Positions 27,155-37,668 are shown, counted from the stretch's first letter. The stretch: 64,000 bases of DNA from Dryocola clanedunensis (GCF_025215155.1 NZ_JALHAM010000116.1), one strand, 5' to 3'. Numbers and translations: made by a program. The notes: generated from the sequence alone by a model not told the origin.

Positions 27155-30061
27155 ATGCCTTTTACACTTGGTCAACGTTGGATCAGCGATACCGAAAGCG
27201 AACTGGGACTGGGAACCGTGGTCGCCATCGACCCCCGCATGGTCACCCTGCTTTTTCCCGCCACCGGTGAAAATCGTCTGTACGCCAGAAATGACTCGCC
27301 TATCACCCGCGTGATGTTTAATCCGGGCGATACCGTCACCAGCCATGAAGGCTGGCAACTCAAAGTTGATGAAGTTAAGGAAGAAAACGGCCTGCTTGCC
27401 TATGTTGGCACTCGTCTGGACACCGAAGAGGCTGATACCCTGCTGCGCGAAGTGTTCCTCGACAGCAAGCTGGTCTTCAGCAAGCCGCAGGACCGTCTGT
27501 TTGCCGGTCAGATTGACCGTATGGACCGTTTTGCCCTGCGCTACCGCTCCCGCGTCTATCAGAGCGAGCAGTATCGCCAGCCGTGGAGCGGCCTGCGCGG
27601 CATGCGTACCAGCCTCATCCCCCATCAGTTGAACATCGCCCATGATGTTGGCCGCCGCCATGCACCGCGCGTCCTGCTGGCCGATGAAGTTGGCCTGGGT
27701 AAGACCATCGAAGCCGGGATGATCCTGCACCAGCAGCTGCTGGCCGGCAGCGCCGAGCGCGTGCTGATCGTGGTACCAGAAACCCTGCAACACCAGTGGC
27801 TGGTGGAGATGCTGCGCCGCTTTAACCTGCGTTTCGCGCTGTTCGACGACGAGCGCTACGCCGAAGCCCAGCACGACAGCGATAACCCGTTCGAAACCGA
27901 ACAGCTGGTTATCTGCTCCCTTGATTTTGTCCGCCGCAGCAAACAGCGCCTTGAGCACCTGTGCGACGCCGAATGGGATCTGATGGTGGTCGATGAAGCC
28001 CACCACCTGGTGTGGAGCGAAGACGCCCCAAGCCGTGAATACCAGGCCATTGAACAGCTTGCTGAACGTGTACCTGGCGTACTGCTGCTAACCGCAACGC
28101 CGGAACAGCTGGGCATGGAAAGCCACTTCGCGCGATTGCGCCTGCTGGATCCAAGCCGTTTCCACGATTTCGAGCAGTTTGTTGAAGAGCAGCAGAACTA
28201 CCGCCCGGTCGCTGACGCCGTCGCGCTTTTGCTGGCGGGTAATCCGCTGACCAACGACCAGCTGAACGCCCTGAGCGAGCTTATCGGCGAGCAAGACATA
28301 GAACCGCTTCTGCAAACAGCCAACAGTACCCGCGACGGCAGCCAGGCCGCCCGTCAGGAACTGATCTCCATGCTGATGGACCGCCACGGCACCAGCCGCG
28401 TGCTGTTCCGTAATACTCGTAACGGCGTCAAAGGCTTCCCTAAACGCGAGCTGCACACGATTCGCCTGCCGCTGCCAACGCAGTATCAGACCGCCATTAA
28501 AGTCTCCGGCATTATGGCGGCGCGTAAGTCCGTTGAAGACCGCGCCCGCGACATGCTCTACCCGGAGCAGATTTATCAGGAGTTTGAAGGCGACACCGGC
28601 ACCTGGTGGAACTTCGACCCGCGCGTTGAGTGGCTGATGGGCTACCTGACCAGCCATCGCTCCAAAAAGGTGCTGGTGATTTGTGCCAAAGCAGCCACGG
28701 CACTTCAGCTGGAGCAGGTACTGCGCGAGCGTGAAGGCATTCGTGCCGCCGTGTTCCACGAAGGCATGTCGATTATCGAGCGTGACCGCGCCGCTGCCTG
28801 GTTTGCCGAAGAAGACACCGGCGCGCAGGTGCTGCTGTGTTCTGAAATCGGCTCCGAAGGCCGTAACTTCCAGTTCGCAAGCCAACTGGTGATGTTCGAC
28901 CTGCCGTTCAACCCGGACCTGCTCGAGCAGCGTATCGGCCGTCTGGACCGTATCGGCCAGGCGCACGATATTCAGATCCGCGTGCCGTACCTCGAAAAAA
29001 CAGCGCAGTCGGTGCTGGTGAAGTGGTTCCACGAAGGGCTGGATGCGTTCGAGCACACTTGTCCTACGGGCCGCGCGATCTACGACAACGTATATACGCA
29101 GCTGATTGAGTACCTGGCGTCACCGGAGAACACCGACGGTTTCGACACTTTAATCAAACATTGCCGCGAGCAGCACGACGCGCTGAAGCTGCAGCTGGAA
29201 CAAGGCCGCGACCGCTTGCTGGAGATCCACTCCAACGGCGGCGAGAAATCCCAGGCGCTGGCGCAGGCAATTTCCGAGCAGGACAATGACACCAACCTGG
29301 TGAGCTTCGCCCTGAACCTGTTCGATATCGTGGGCATTAACCAGGACGATCGTGGCGACAATATGGTCGTGCTGACGCCTGGCGATCATATGCTGGTGCC
29401 GGACTTCCCTGGCCTACCGGAAGATGGCTGCACGATTACCTTCGAGCGTGACGTCGCCCTGTCCCGTGAAGACGCGCAGTTTGTTACCTGGGAACACCCA
29501 ATCATCCGCAACGGTCTGGATCTTATTCTCTCCGGCGATACCGGCAGCTGTGCGCTCTCCCTGCTGAAGAACAAAGCATTGCCGGTAGGCACGCTGCTGG
29601 TGGAACTGGTGTACGTCGTTGAAGCGAAAGCGCCGAAGCAGCTCCAGCTCAACCGCTTCCTGCCGCCAACGCCGGTACGCATGCTGGTGGACAAAAATGG
29701 GACGAACCTGGCAGCACAGGTAGAGTTTGAAAGCTTCAACCGCCAGCTGAGCGCGGTAAACCGTCACACCGGCAGCAAGCTGGTTAACGCCGTGCAGCCT
29801 GACGTTCACGCCATTTTGCAGCTTGCAGAAGAAAAAGTTGAGGCGGCAGCACAGGTTCTGATTAAAGCGGCACGTGAAGAGGCGGACGAGAAGCTCAGCG
29901 CTGAACTGTCCCGTCTGGAAGCGCTGAAGGCCGTTAACCCGAACATTCGTGATGACGAACTCGAAGCCATCGAAAGCAACCGCCTGCAGGTGCTGGAAAG
30001 CCTCGCGCAGGCCAACTGGCGGCTGGACGCGCTGCGTCTCATCGTGGTGACGCACCAGTAA
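27155..30061 (+). CDS. rapA: RNA polymerase-associated ATPase RapA
   Basis: 968 residues (E. coli: 968). Swi2/Snf2 ATPase that recycles RNA polymerase after termination. N-terminal Tudor-like domains bind polymerase. The helicase core has Walker A ADEVGLGKTIEAGMIL, DEAH box VVDEAHHLVW, the TATP motif III (LLLTATPEQLGMESHF) and motif VI QRIGRLDRIGQ. The rluA start overlaps its stop by one base. Confidence 0.98.
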   Translation: MPFTLGQRWISDTESELGLGTVVAIDPRMVTLLFPATGENRLYARNDSPITRVMFNPGDTVTSHEGWQLKVDEVKEENGLLAYVGTRLDTEEADTLLREVFLDSKLVFSKPQDRLFAGQIDRMDRFALRYRSRVYQSEQYRQPWSGLRGMRTSLIPHQLNIAHDVGRRHAPRVLLADEVGLGKTIEAGMILHQQLLAGSAERVLIVVPETLQHQWLVEMLRRFNLRFALFDDERYAEAQHDSDNPFETEQLVICSLDFVRRSKQRLEHLCDAEWDLMVVDEAHHLVWSEDAPSREYQAIEQLAERVPGVLLLTATPEQLGMESHFARLRLLDPSRFHDFEQFVEEQQNYRPVADAVALLLAGNPLTNDQLNALSELIGEQDIEPLLQTANSTRDGSQAARQELISMLMDRHGTSRVLFRNTRNGVKGFPKRELHTIRLPLPTQYQTAIKVSGIMAARKSVEDRARDMLYPEQIYQEFEGDTGTWWNFDPRVEWLMGYLTSHRSKKVLVICAKAATALQLEQVLREREGIRAAVFHEGMSIIERDRAAAWFAEEDTGAQVLLCSEIGSEGRNFQFASQLVMFDLPFNPDLLEQRIGRLDRIGQAHDIQIRVPYLEKTAQSVLVKWFHEGLDAFEHTCPTGRAIYDNVYTQLIEYLASPENTDGFDTLIKHCREQHDALKLQLEQGRDRLLEIHSNGGEKSQALAQAISEQDNDTNLVSFALNLFDIVGINQDDRGDNMVVLTPGDHMLVPDFPGLPEDGCTITFERDVALSREDAQFVTWEHPIIRNGLDLILSGDTGSCALSLLKNKALPVGTLLVELVYVVEAKAPKQLQLNRFLPPTPVRMLVDKNGTNLAAQVEFESFNRQLSAVNRHTGSKLVNAVQPDVHAILQLAEEKVEAAAQVLIKAAREEADEKLSAELSRLEALKAVNPNIRDDELEAIESNRLQVLESLAQANWRLDALRLIVVTHQ

Positions 30062-30720
30062 TGATTATGGAACCCTATAACCCGCCAGCCGATCCCTGGC
30101 TGGTCATCCTTTATCAGGATGAACACATCATGGTGGTCAACAAGCCTTCGGGGTTGTTGTCCGTGCCAGGACGTCTTGAAGAGCATAAAGACAGCGTGAT
30201 GACGCGCATTCAGCGCGACTTCCCGCAGGCGGAATCCGTTCATCGCCTGGATATGGCCACCAGCGGCGTCATTGCGGTGGCGCTGACCAAGGCCGCCGAA
30301 CGCGAGCTGAAACGCCAGTTCCGTGAACGTGAGCCGAAGAAGCAATATGTGGCGCGGGTATGGGGTCATCCACAGCCGGAAACGGGCCTGGTGGATTTAC
30401 CGCTAATATGCGACTGGCCGAACCGGCCAAAGCAGATGGTGTGTCATGAAACCGGCAAGTCGGCACAGACGGAATATGAAGTGTTGGAGTACGCAGCGGA
30501 TAACTCCGCCCGCGTACTGCTGAAACCGATAACCGGGCGTTCCCACCAGCTGCGAGTGCATATGCTGGCGCTGGGCCATCCGATTCTGGGTGACCGCTTC
30601 TACGCCACGCCTGAGGCGCTGGCAATGGCCCCGCGTTTGCAGCTGCATGCTGAAATGCTGACCATTACCCACCCCGCTTACGGCACGCCAATGACGTTCC
30701 GTGCTCCGGCTGATTTCTAA
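30061..30720 (+). CDS. rluA: Dual-specificity pseudouridine synthase RluA
   Basis: 219 residues (E. coli: 219). It forms pseudouridine at 23S rRNA position 746 and tRNA position 32. The catalytic aspartate lies in the conserved HRLDMATSG motif (near residue 64). The RSHQLRVHM and GDRFY motifs follow. The TAATG overlap with rapA (stop and start share the A at 30061) implies coupling. Confidence 0.97.
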   Translation: MIMEPYNPPADPWLVILYQDEHIMVVNKPSGLLSVPGRLEEHKDSVMTRIQRDFPQAESVHRLDMATSGVIAVALTKAAERELKRQFREREPKKQYVARVWGHPQPETGLVDLPLICDWPNRPKQMVCHETGKSAQTEYEVLEYAADNSARVLLKPITGRSHQLRVHMLALGHPILGDRFYATPEALAMAPRLQLHAEMLTITHPAYGTPMTFRAPADF

Positions 30721-30736
30721 AATCCCCTCACCCTGA

Positions 30737-30759
30737 CCCTCTCCCCGAAGGGGCGAGGG
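30737..30759. terminator. Hairpin between convergent rluA and djlA
   Basis: CCCTCTCCCC (30737-30746), GAA loop, GGGGCGAGGG (30750-30759): a 10-bp stem with one mismatch. It is of the same design as the hairpin after leuD. No T-run follows, so termination is inferred from the convergent setting. Confidence 0.55.
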
Positions 30760-30792
30760 AACAGGATCGAGAGATCCGGGGGAGGTTCGCTG

Positions 30793-31602
30793 TTACTTAA
30801 ATCCTTTCGCCGTCTTGATCAGATCGTAGGCTTTCTGGATTTCCTGCGCTTTCTGCTTCGCCATCTGCATCATCTCCGGCGGCAGGCCTTTGGCAACCAG
30901 CTTATCCGGATGGTGTTCGCTCATCAGCTTGCGATAGGCACGTTTGATAACCGTTGGCTCATCGGTACTTTTCACACCTAATACGTTACAGGCATCTTCT
31001 AACGTCGGACCGCGTTGCTGCTGGAAGCCCCCACCGCCCTGCTGGCTGTAACCGCCACCAAACTGCTGGCCCCCTTCCATCATCCGTAAGAACTGATCGA
31101 ACTGAACGCGTGAGATCCCCAGCTCTTCGGCAATGACGTATAAAACCTCCCGTTCGTTAGGATGTAACGAACCGTCGGCAAAGGCCGCCTGGATTTGAAT
31201 TTCCAGAAACATCCTAATCAGGTCAAAGCGGCCAAAACAGACGCTTCGCAGCTGGCGCATTTTTTCGCGCAGCGGATAACCGTTTTCTTTTCCGACACGA
31301 AATGCGTGCTGGGCCGCACTTCTTGCTTCGCCATGCAGCTGCATACGATCCATCAACAGCGACGCAATTTGAATATCGGCTTCGGTCACACGACCTTTCG
31401 ATTTGGTGAGATGCCCCATCACTTCAAAAGTGGTGCTAAAGAACAAAGACTGGCGCTGCTGCTGGTTGGAGAACCAGGCGCTACGGCGGGTGCGAGCCTT
31501 ATCAATGGCATGACCGATAAGTAAGCCAAATACCACACCCCAGAAGCCACCGCCCATAATAAGTGCTATTGCGACACCGAGAACTTTACCCCAATACTGC
31601 AT
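30793..31602 (-). CDS. djlA: Membrane-anchored co-chaperone DjlA
   Basis: 269 residues (E. coli: 271). One N-terminal transmembrane helix (VLGVAIALIMGGGFWGVVFG), a TerB-like middle domain, a glycine/glutamine-rich linker (GGGYSQQGGGGFQQQ) and a C-terminal J domain with the HPD motif (LMSEHHPDKL). It stimulates DnaK at the inner membrane and modulates the Rcs capsule signalling system. It is divergent from lptD. Confidence 0.96.
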   Translation of the reverse strand: MQYWGKVLGVAIALIMGGGFWGVVFGLLIGHAIDKARTRRSAWFSNQQQRQSLFFSTTFEVMGHLTKSKGRVTEADIQIASLLMDRMQLHGEARSAAQHAFRVGKENGYPLREKMRQLRSVCFGRFDLIRMFLEIQIQAAFADGSLHPNEREVLYVIAEELGISRVQFDQFLRMMEGGQQFGGGYSQQGGGGFQQQRGPTLEDACNVLGVKSTDEPTVIKRAYRKLMSEHHPDKLVAKGLPPEMMQMAKQKAQEIQKAYDLIKTAKGFK

Positions 31603-31784
31603 ATACTCCCCAAATCGTCATGCTGTCGGCTAGAATTTGCTTTATCATACCCGTCATTGATAGCGCTGCCTAACAGCAGACTGTACAACGGACAGGATTA
31701 ACACTAGCGCTGCGATGATGAGTAAGTTAGTCTCTGACCGTTTGCCGCGCTAAGCCATTGATGATGGAACAACGAATAAAACGT

Positions 31785-34139
31785 ATGAAAAAACGTATTC
31801 CCACTTTGCTGGCCACGCTAATTGGCACAGCGATTTATAGCCAACAAGGGATGGCTGCCGATCTTGCCTCGCAGTGTATGCTGGGCGTGCCGAGCTATAA
31901 TCGCCCGTTGATCGAAGGCGACACCAATAACCTTCCGGTTACGATTAATGCCGATCATGCAAAAGGGGATTACCCCGACAATGCGGTGTTTACCGGTAAC
32001 GTAGATATTCAGCAGGGGAATAGTCGTCTGCAGTCCGACGAAGTTCAACTGCATCAAAAACAAGTTGATGGCCAACCTGACCCGGTACGCACTGTAGATG
32101 CCCTGGGTAATGTGCATTACGACGACAATCAGGTCATCCTGAAAGGTCCTAAAGCCTGGTCCAACTTAAACACCAAAGATACCAACGTCTGGAAAGGCGA
32201 TTACCAGATGGTTGACCGCCAGGGCCGCGGCACCGCAGACCTGATGAAACAGCGCGAGAACAATCGCTATACCATTCTGGATAACGGTACCTTTACATCA
32301 TGCCTGCCGGGTTCAAATACCTGGAGCGTAGTGGGTACCACCGTCATTCAGGACCGCGAAGAAGAAGTGGCGGAAATCTGGAATGCGCGTTTCAAAATTG
32401 GTCCGGTTCCGGTGTTCTACAGCCCGTATTTACAGTTACCGATCGGCGATAAACGTCGCTCCGGTTTCCTGTTGCCGGACGGTAAGTACAGTTCCAATAA
32501 TGGCCTTGAATTTACGCTGCCTTATTACTGGAACATCGCGCCAAACTTTGATGCCACCATCACGCCGCACTATATGGAAAAGCGCGGCACGATGTGGCAG
32601 AACGAATTCCGCTACCTGACCAAAGCGGGTGCAGGTTTGATGGAGTTTGACTACCTGACCTCGGACGATGAATATAAAAACGAGTCGGGTGTCAATCCGG
32701 ACGACGACAGCCGCCGCTGGTTATTCTACTGGCAGCACTCCGGCGTACTGGATCAGGTGTGGCGCTTCAACATTGACTACACCAAAGTCAGCGATGATAA
32801 ATACTTCAACGACTTCGACTCCGAATACGGCTCAAGCACCGATGGCTACGCGACGCAGAAATTCAGCGTCGGCTACGCCGTTGAGAACTTTGACGCCACG
32901 CTGTCGACCAAACAGTTCCAGGTCTTTGAGTCCCAGCAAGGTAGAAATTCATACAGCGCGCAGCCGCAGCTGGACGTCAATTTCTATCAGAATGATGTTG
33001 GACCATTTGATACCCGCGTTTATGGCCAGGCCGTTAAATTCACCAACGTGAATGACAATATGCCGGAAGCGACGCGTCTGCATATCGAGCCAACCATCAG
33101 CCTGCCGCTCTCTAACGGCTGGGCGAGTCTGAATACCGAAGCGAAGCTGCTGGCAACACACTATCAGCAGGACAATCTCGATAAATATAAAAAATATGTC
33201 AATTCAAACAGCGAGCTTGAGAGTTCAGTCAACCGCACCATGCCGCAGTTCAAGGTTGACGGAAAGCTGATCTTCGATCGTGAAATGGATTCAGCCCTGG
33301 GCTGGTCACAAACGCTGGAACCTCGCGTTCAATATCTGTATGTCCCGTATCGCGATCAGAGCAATATCAACAACTATGACTCCTCGCTGCTGCAATCTGA
33401 TTACAGTGGCCTGTTCCGTGACAGAACTTATGGTGGCCTTGACCGTATCGCGTCGGCAAACCAGGTGACGACCGGTGTCACATCCCGTATTTATGATGAT
33501 GCCTCAATTGAACGTTTTAACGTTTCCCTGGGTCAAATCTACTACTTTACCCAGTCCCGTACCGGCGATGACAACATCAACTGGGAAAAAGACAAGGATA
33601 CAGGTTCCGTTATTTGGGCTGGTGATACCTACTGGCGTATGACAGACCGCTGGGGTTTACGCGGTGGTTTGCAATACGATGCGCGTCTGGCTAGCGTCTC
33701 AACAGGTAACGGTGTCATCGAATACCGTCGTGATAACGATCGTCTGGTACAGCTGAACTATCGTTATGCCAGCCCGGCCTTTATCCAGGCTACGCTGCCA
33801 AGTTTCTCAACGGCAGAGCAGTACAAGGAAGGGATTTCTCAGGTTGGTATGACCGCAAGCTGGCCGGTTGTTGACCGTTGGTCCGTCGTAGGGGCTTACT
33901 ACTACGATACCAAGGCACAGCAGACAGCGGATTCAATGCTTGCAGTGCAATATAACTCCTGCTGTTATGCGATTCGTGTTGGCTACGAGCGCAAAATCAA
34001 CGGCTGGGAAGACGCCGAAAGCAAATACGACAACGTGTTTGGCTTTAACATCGAGTTACGCGGCCTGAGTTCAAACTATGGCCTGGGCACACAGCAGATG
34101 CTGCGCTCTAACATTCTGCCGTATCAGAACTCGTTGTAA
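31785..34139 (+). CDS. lptD: LPS-assembly outer-membrane protein LptD
   Basis: 784 residues from ATG 31785 (MKKRIPTLLATLIGTAIYSQ), exactly the E. coli length; an in-frame ATG at 31758 would lengthen the signal peptide without support. The signal peptide ends near AA|D at residue 25. An OstA/LptA-like periplasmic domain follows, then a large beta barrel. The disulfide cysteines are present: C31, one in FTSCLPGS, and the adjacent pair in NSCCYAIRV. It inserts LPS into the outer leaflet with LptE. It is followed by surA, which helps fold it. Confidence 0.97.
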   Translation: MKKRIPTLLATLIGTAIYSQQGMAADLASQCMLGVPSYNRPLIEGDTNNLPVTINADHAKGDYPDNAVFTGNVDIQQGNSRLQSDEVQLHQKQVDGQPDPVRTVDALGNVHYDDNQVILKGPKAWSNLNTKDTNVWKGDYQMVDRQGRGTADLMKQRENNRYTILDNGTFTSCLPGSNTWSVVGTTVIQDREEEVAEIWNARFKIGPVPVFYSPYLQLPIGDKRRSGFLLPDGKYSSNNGLEFTLPYYWNIAPNFDATITPHYMEKRGTMWQNEFRYLTKAGAGLMEFDYLTSDDEYKNESGVNPDDDSRRWLFYWQHSGVLDQVWRFNIDYTKVSDDKYFNDFDSEYGSSTDGYATQKFSVGYAVENFDATLSTKQFQVFESQQGRNSYSAQPQLDVNFYQNDVGPFDTRVYGQAVKFTNVNDNMPEATRLHIEPTISLPLSNGWASLNTEAKLLATHYQQDNLDKYKKYVNSNSELESSVNRTMPQFKVDGKLIFDREMDSALGWSQTLEPRVQYLYVPYRDQSNINNYDSSLLQSDYSGLFRDRTYGGLDRIASANQVTTGVTSRIYDDASIERFNVSLGQIYYFTQSRTGDDNINWEKDKDTGSVIWAGDTYWRMTDRWGLRGGLQYDARLASVSTGNGVIEYRRDNDRLVQLNYRYASPAFIQATLPSFSTAEQYKEGISQVGMTASWPVVDRWSVVGAYYYDTKAQQTADSMLAVQYNSCCYAIRVGYERKINGWEDAESKYDNVFGFNIELRGLSSNYGLGTQQMLRSNILPYQNSL

Positions 34140-34195
34140 TTCACTTTGACTTAAAAACGTAATCCGCATTGCGGCTAAGTAAAAATGGAAAAAGT

Positions 34196-35488
34196 ATGAA
34201 GAACTGGAGAACGCTGCTTCTTGGTGTCGCCCTGGTGGCGAACACTGCCTTCGCAGCGCCACAAGTAGTCGACAAAGTAGCAGCCGTGGTTAATAACGGT
34301 GTAGTTCTGGAAAGCGATGTCGATGGCTTGATGCAATCGGTAAAACTTAACGCTCAGCAGGCTGGTCAGCAGTTACCTGACGATAACGCCCTGCGCCACC
34401 AGATCCTGGAACGTCTGATCATGGATCAAATCATCCTGCAGATGGGCACCAAGATGGGCGTGAAGGTCACCGACGATCAGCTTGATAAAGCGATTTCGGA
34501 TATCGCAGCACAGAACAAAATGAATATGGATCAGATGCGTAGCCGTCTGGCCTATGACGGTATCAACTACAACACTTACCGTAGCCAGATCCGTAAAGAG
34601 ATGACGATTTCGGAAGTACGTAACAACGAAGTGCGTCGTCGCGTCACCATCCTGCCTCAGGAAGTTGACTCGCTGGCGCAGCAGGTTGGCAGCCAGAACG
34701 ACAGTAGCACCGAGCTGAACCTGAGCCACATCCTGATTGCGCTGCCGGAAAACCCAACGTCCGCTCAGGTTGACGATGCGGAAAAACAGGCGCGTGACAT
34801 TGTTTCTCAGGCGCAAAACGGCGCGGACTTTGGCAAGCTGGCGATTACCTACTCTGCTGACCAGCAGGCCCTGAAAGGTGGCCAGATGGGCTGGGGGCGT
34901 ATCCAGGAGCTGCCGTCTATCTTCGCGCAGGCACTGGCTACCGCCAAAAAAGGTGACGTTATCGGCCCGGTTCGTTCCGGCGTAGGTTTCCATATCCTGA
35001 AAGTGAACGATCTGCGCGGTCAGACTCAGAGCATCTCTGTCACCGAAGTTCACGCTCGTCACATTCTGCTTAAGCCGTCACCGATCATGACCGATCAGCA
35101 GGCGCGTCTGAAGCTTGAGCAAATCGCAGCTGACATCAAAAGTGGTAAAACCACCTTCGATAAAGCGGCGAAAGAGTTCTCTGACGATCCGGGTTCTGCA
35201 AACCAGGGTGGCGATCTGGGCTGGGCATCTCCAGACATCTACGACCCGGCTTTCCGTGATGCCATCATGAAGCTGAATAAGGGCCAGACCAGCGAACCAG
35301 TTCACTCCTCCTTCGGCTGGCACTTAATTGAGCTGCTGGATACCCGTAAAGTGGATAAAACTGACGCGGCTCAGAAAGATCGTGCCTACCGTATGCTGTT
35401 TAACCGTAAGTTCTCGGAAGAAGCGCAGACCTGGATGCAGGAACAGCGCGCCAGCGCATACGTTAAGATCATCGGCAGCAATGGCTAA
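34196..35488 (+). CDS. surA: Periplasmic chaperone/peptidyl-prolyl isomerase SurA
   Basis: 430 residues from ATG 34196 (MKNWRTLLLGVALVANTAFA signal peptide), near the 428 of E. coli. It has the N-terminal chaperone domain and two parvulin domains (LNLSHILIALPENPTS... and VHARHILLKPSPIM...). The second carries the active isomerase features. It delivers outer-membrane proteins, including LptD, to the Bam complex. Its stop lies inside the first codons of pdxA (8-bp overlap). Confidence 0.97.
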   Translation: MKNWRTLLLGVALVANTAFAAPQVVDKVAAVVNNGVVLESDVDGLMQSVKLNAQQAGQQLPDDNALRHQILERLIMDQIILQMGTKMGVKVTDDQLDKAISDIAAQNKMNMDQMRSRLAYDGINYNTYRSQIRKEMTISEVRNNEVRRRVTILPQEVDSLAQQVGSQNDSSTELNLSHILIALPENPTSAQVDDAEKQARDIVSQAQNGADFGKLAITYSADQQALKGGQMGWGRIQELPSIFAQALATAKKGDVIGPVRSGVGFHILKVNDLRGQTQSISVTEVHARHILLKPSPIMTDQQARLKLEQIAADIKSGKTTFDKAAKEFSDDPGSANQGGDLGWASPDIYDPAFRDAIMKLNKGQTSEPVHSSFGWHLIELLDTRKVDKTDAAQKDRAYRMLFNRKFSEEAQTWMQEQRASAYVKIIGSNG

Positions 35489-36470
35489 TATTGCTCGTGT
35501 GACCATCACTCCCGGCGAGCCCGCCGGGATTGGTCCCGACCTGGTTGTCGCGCTGGCAAGCCGCGACTGGCCCGTTGAACTGGTCGTCTGCGCCTCCCCT
35601 GAATTACTGCTCGAACGAGCCGCCACCCTCGGCCTCCCCCTGACACTGAATCCTTACCAGCCTGAACGAACAGCGCAGCCACAGGCCGCAGGCACGTTGA
35701 CGATCCTGCCCATTGCGCTGCACGCTCCGGTTGTGCCAGGACAGCTTGATGTACGCAACAGCGCCTATGTAGTCGAAATGCTCGCTCGCGCCTGCGACGG
35801 CTGCACAAGTGGTGAATTCGCCGCGCTGATAACCGGGCCCGTGCATAAAGGTATTATCAACGACGCTGGTATTCCGTTTATCGGTCACACCGAGTTCTTC
35901 GAAGAACGCTCGCACAGTGAAAAAGTGGTGATGATGCTCGCCACCGAAGAGCTTCGCGTTGCACTGGCCACTACGCATTTGCCGCTAAAAGCCATTTCTG
36001 AGGCAATTACGCCAGATTTATTACGTCAGATAATCACCATCCTGTATCATGACCTGCAAACCAAGTTTGGTATTGCACTGCCTCACGTGCTGGTGTGCGG
36101 CCTGAACCCTCATGCAGGGGAAGGTGGACACATGGGTACGGAAGAGATCGACACGATAATCCCGGTACTTAACGAGATGCGCGCACAGGGCATGAATTTA
36201 TCCGGCCCGCTGCCTGCTGATACACTGTTTCAGCCAAAGTATCTCGACAACGCCGATGCAGTACTGGCGATGTATCACGACCAGGGATTACCGGTTCTGA
36301 AATATCAGGGCTTCGGTCGCGCGGTGAATATCACGTTAGGCTTACCTTTTATCCGCACTTCGGTTGACCATGGCACAGCGTTAGAGCTGGCAGGCCAGGG
36401 AAAAGCCGATGTCGGCAGTTTTATTACGGCGCTTAATCTCGCCATCAAAATGATTACGAATACTCAATGA
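35481..36470 (+). CDS. pdxA: 4-hydroxythreonine-4-phosphate dehydrogenase
   Basis: 329 residues from ATG 35481 (MANIARVTITPGEPAGIGPD), the E. coli length. It oxidises 4-phosphohydroxy-L-threonine with NAD in the DXP-dependent pyridoxal phosphate pathway. The metal-binding histidines sit in IGHTEFFEE, GLNPHAGEGGHMG and AMYHDQGLPVLK. It overlaps surA by 8 bp and rsmA by 4 bp (ATGA). Confidence 0.97.
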   Translation: MANIARVTITPGEPAGIGPDLVVALASRDWPVELVVCASPELLLERAATLGLPLTLNPYQPERTAQPQAAGTLTILPIALHAPVVPGQLDVRNSAYVVEMLARACDGCTSGEFAALITGPVHKGIINDAGIPFIGHTEFFEERSHSEKVVMMLATEELRVALATTHLPLKAISEAITPDLLRQIITILYHDLQTKFGIALPHVLVCGLNPHAGEGGHMGTEEIDTIIPVLNEMRAQGMNLSGPLPADTLFQPKYLDNADAVLAMYHDQGLPVLKYQGFGRAVNITLGLPFIRTSVDHGTALELAGQGKADVGSFITALNLAIKMITNTQ

Positions 36471-37288
36471 ATACTCGCGTCCACCAGGGCCATTTAGCCC
36501 GTAAACGTTTTGGACAAAACTTCCTTAATGACCAGTTCGTTATCGAAAGTATTGTCTCCGCTATTAATCCACAGAAAGGCCAGGCGATGGTTGAAATCGG
36601 CCCCGGCCTCGGTGCATTAACCGAGCCTGTGGGTGAACGCCTGGACGAAATGACCGTTATTGAACTCGACCGCGATCTGGCGGCCCGTCTGCAAACGCAT
36701 CCGTTCCTGGCCCCGAAGCTGACCATTTATCAGCAGGATGCCATGACGATGGATTTCGCCGAGCTGTCGAAAAAAATCGGCCAGCCGCTGCGCGTGTTCG
36801 GTAACCTGCCGTACAACATCTCTACGCCGTTGATGTTCCATCTCTTTAGCTATACTGATGCCATTGCGGACATGCACTTCATGCTGCAAAAAGAGGTGGT
36901 GAACCGTCTGGTTGCAGGACCAAACAGTAAAGCGTATGGTCGTTTATCAGTGATGGCGCAATATTATTGCAACGTGATCCCGGTGCTGGAAGTGCCGCCA
37001 ACGGCCTTTACGCCTGCGCCGAAAGTGGATTCCGCCGTGGTGCGCCTGGTGCCTCATGCCACCATTCCGCATCCGGTCAAAGAGCTGCGCGTGTTGAGCC
37101 GTATCACGACTGAAGCCTTTAACAAGCGCCGCAAGACAATTCGCAACAGCCTTGGCCATCTGTTCAGCGCAGAGGTGATGGCAGAGCTGGGCGTCGACGC
37201 GACCCTGCGCGCTGAGAACATCTCAGTCGCCCAGTATTGCCAGCTGGCAAACTATTTGGCTGAGCACCCACAGCCGAAGGAGAGTTAA
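36467..37288 (+). CDS. rsmA: 16S rRNA dimethyladenosine transferase RsmA (KsgA)
   Basis: 273 residues (E. coli: 273). It dimethylates A1518 and A1519 of 16S rRNA. The SAM motif VEIGPGLGALTEPV, the catalytic FGNLPYNIS motif and the C-terminal helical domain are intact. Loss of this enzyme gives kasugamycin resistance in E. coli. Coupled to pdxA by an ATGA overlap. Confidence 0.97.
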   Translation: MNTRVHQGHLARKRFGQNFLNDQFVIESIVSAINPQKGQAMVEIGPGLGALTEPVGERLDEMTVIELDRDLAARLQTHPFLAPKLTIYQQDAMTMDFAELSKKIGQPLRVFGNLPYNISTPLMFHLFSYTDAIADMHFMLQKEVVNRLVAGPNSKAYGRLSVMAQYYCNVIPVLEVPPTAFTPAPKVDSAVVRLVPHATIPHPVKELRVLSRITTEAFNKRRKTIRNSLGHLFSAEVMAELGVDATLRAENISVAQYCQLANYLAEHPQPKES

Positions 37289-37290
37289 CG

Positions 37291-37668
37291 ATGTTAAATT
37301 CGCCCCGCGTATGCGTACAGGTACAAAGCGTCTATATCGAATCCCAGTCCTCCCCGGAGAATGAACGTTTCGTCTTTGCTTATACCGTAACCATCCGAAA
37401 CCTGGGGCGAACGCCGGTGCAGCTTCTTGGGCGTTACTGGCTGATTACCAACGGTAACGGCCATGAAACCGAAGTCCAGGGTGAAGGCGTGATTGGCGTC
37501 CAGCCCCACATCGAACCGGGCAACGAATACAGCTATACCAGCGGTGCGGTCATTGAAACGCCGCTGGGCACCATGCAAGGCCATTACGAAATGGTCGATT
37601 CTCAGGGCGAGGCATTCCGCGTCGCTGTTCCCGTCTTCCGTCTGGCCATTCCAGCCTTCATTCACTGA
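37291..37668 (+). CDS. apaG: ApaG domain protein
   Basis: 125 residues (E. coli: 125). A single fibronectin type III-like ApaG/DUF525 domain with the conserved YTVTIRNLGRTPVQLLGRYWLI and PHIEPGNEYSYTSG stretches. The biochemical role is not settled in the family. It starts 2 bp after rsmA and is followed by apaH after 4 bp. Confidence 0.96.
   Translation: MLNSPRVCVQVQSVYIESQSSPENERFVFAYTVTIRNLGRTPVQLLGRYWLITNGNGHETEVQGEGVIGVQPHIEPGNEYSYTSGAVIETPLGTMQGHYEMVDSQGEAFRVAVPVFRLAIPAFIH

Noticed and set aside
28088..29056. 322-codon frame antisense to rapA
   Set aside because: RapA is full length with all motifs in the other strand; the antisense frame has no family features.
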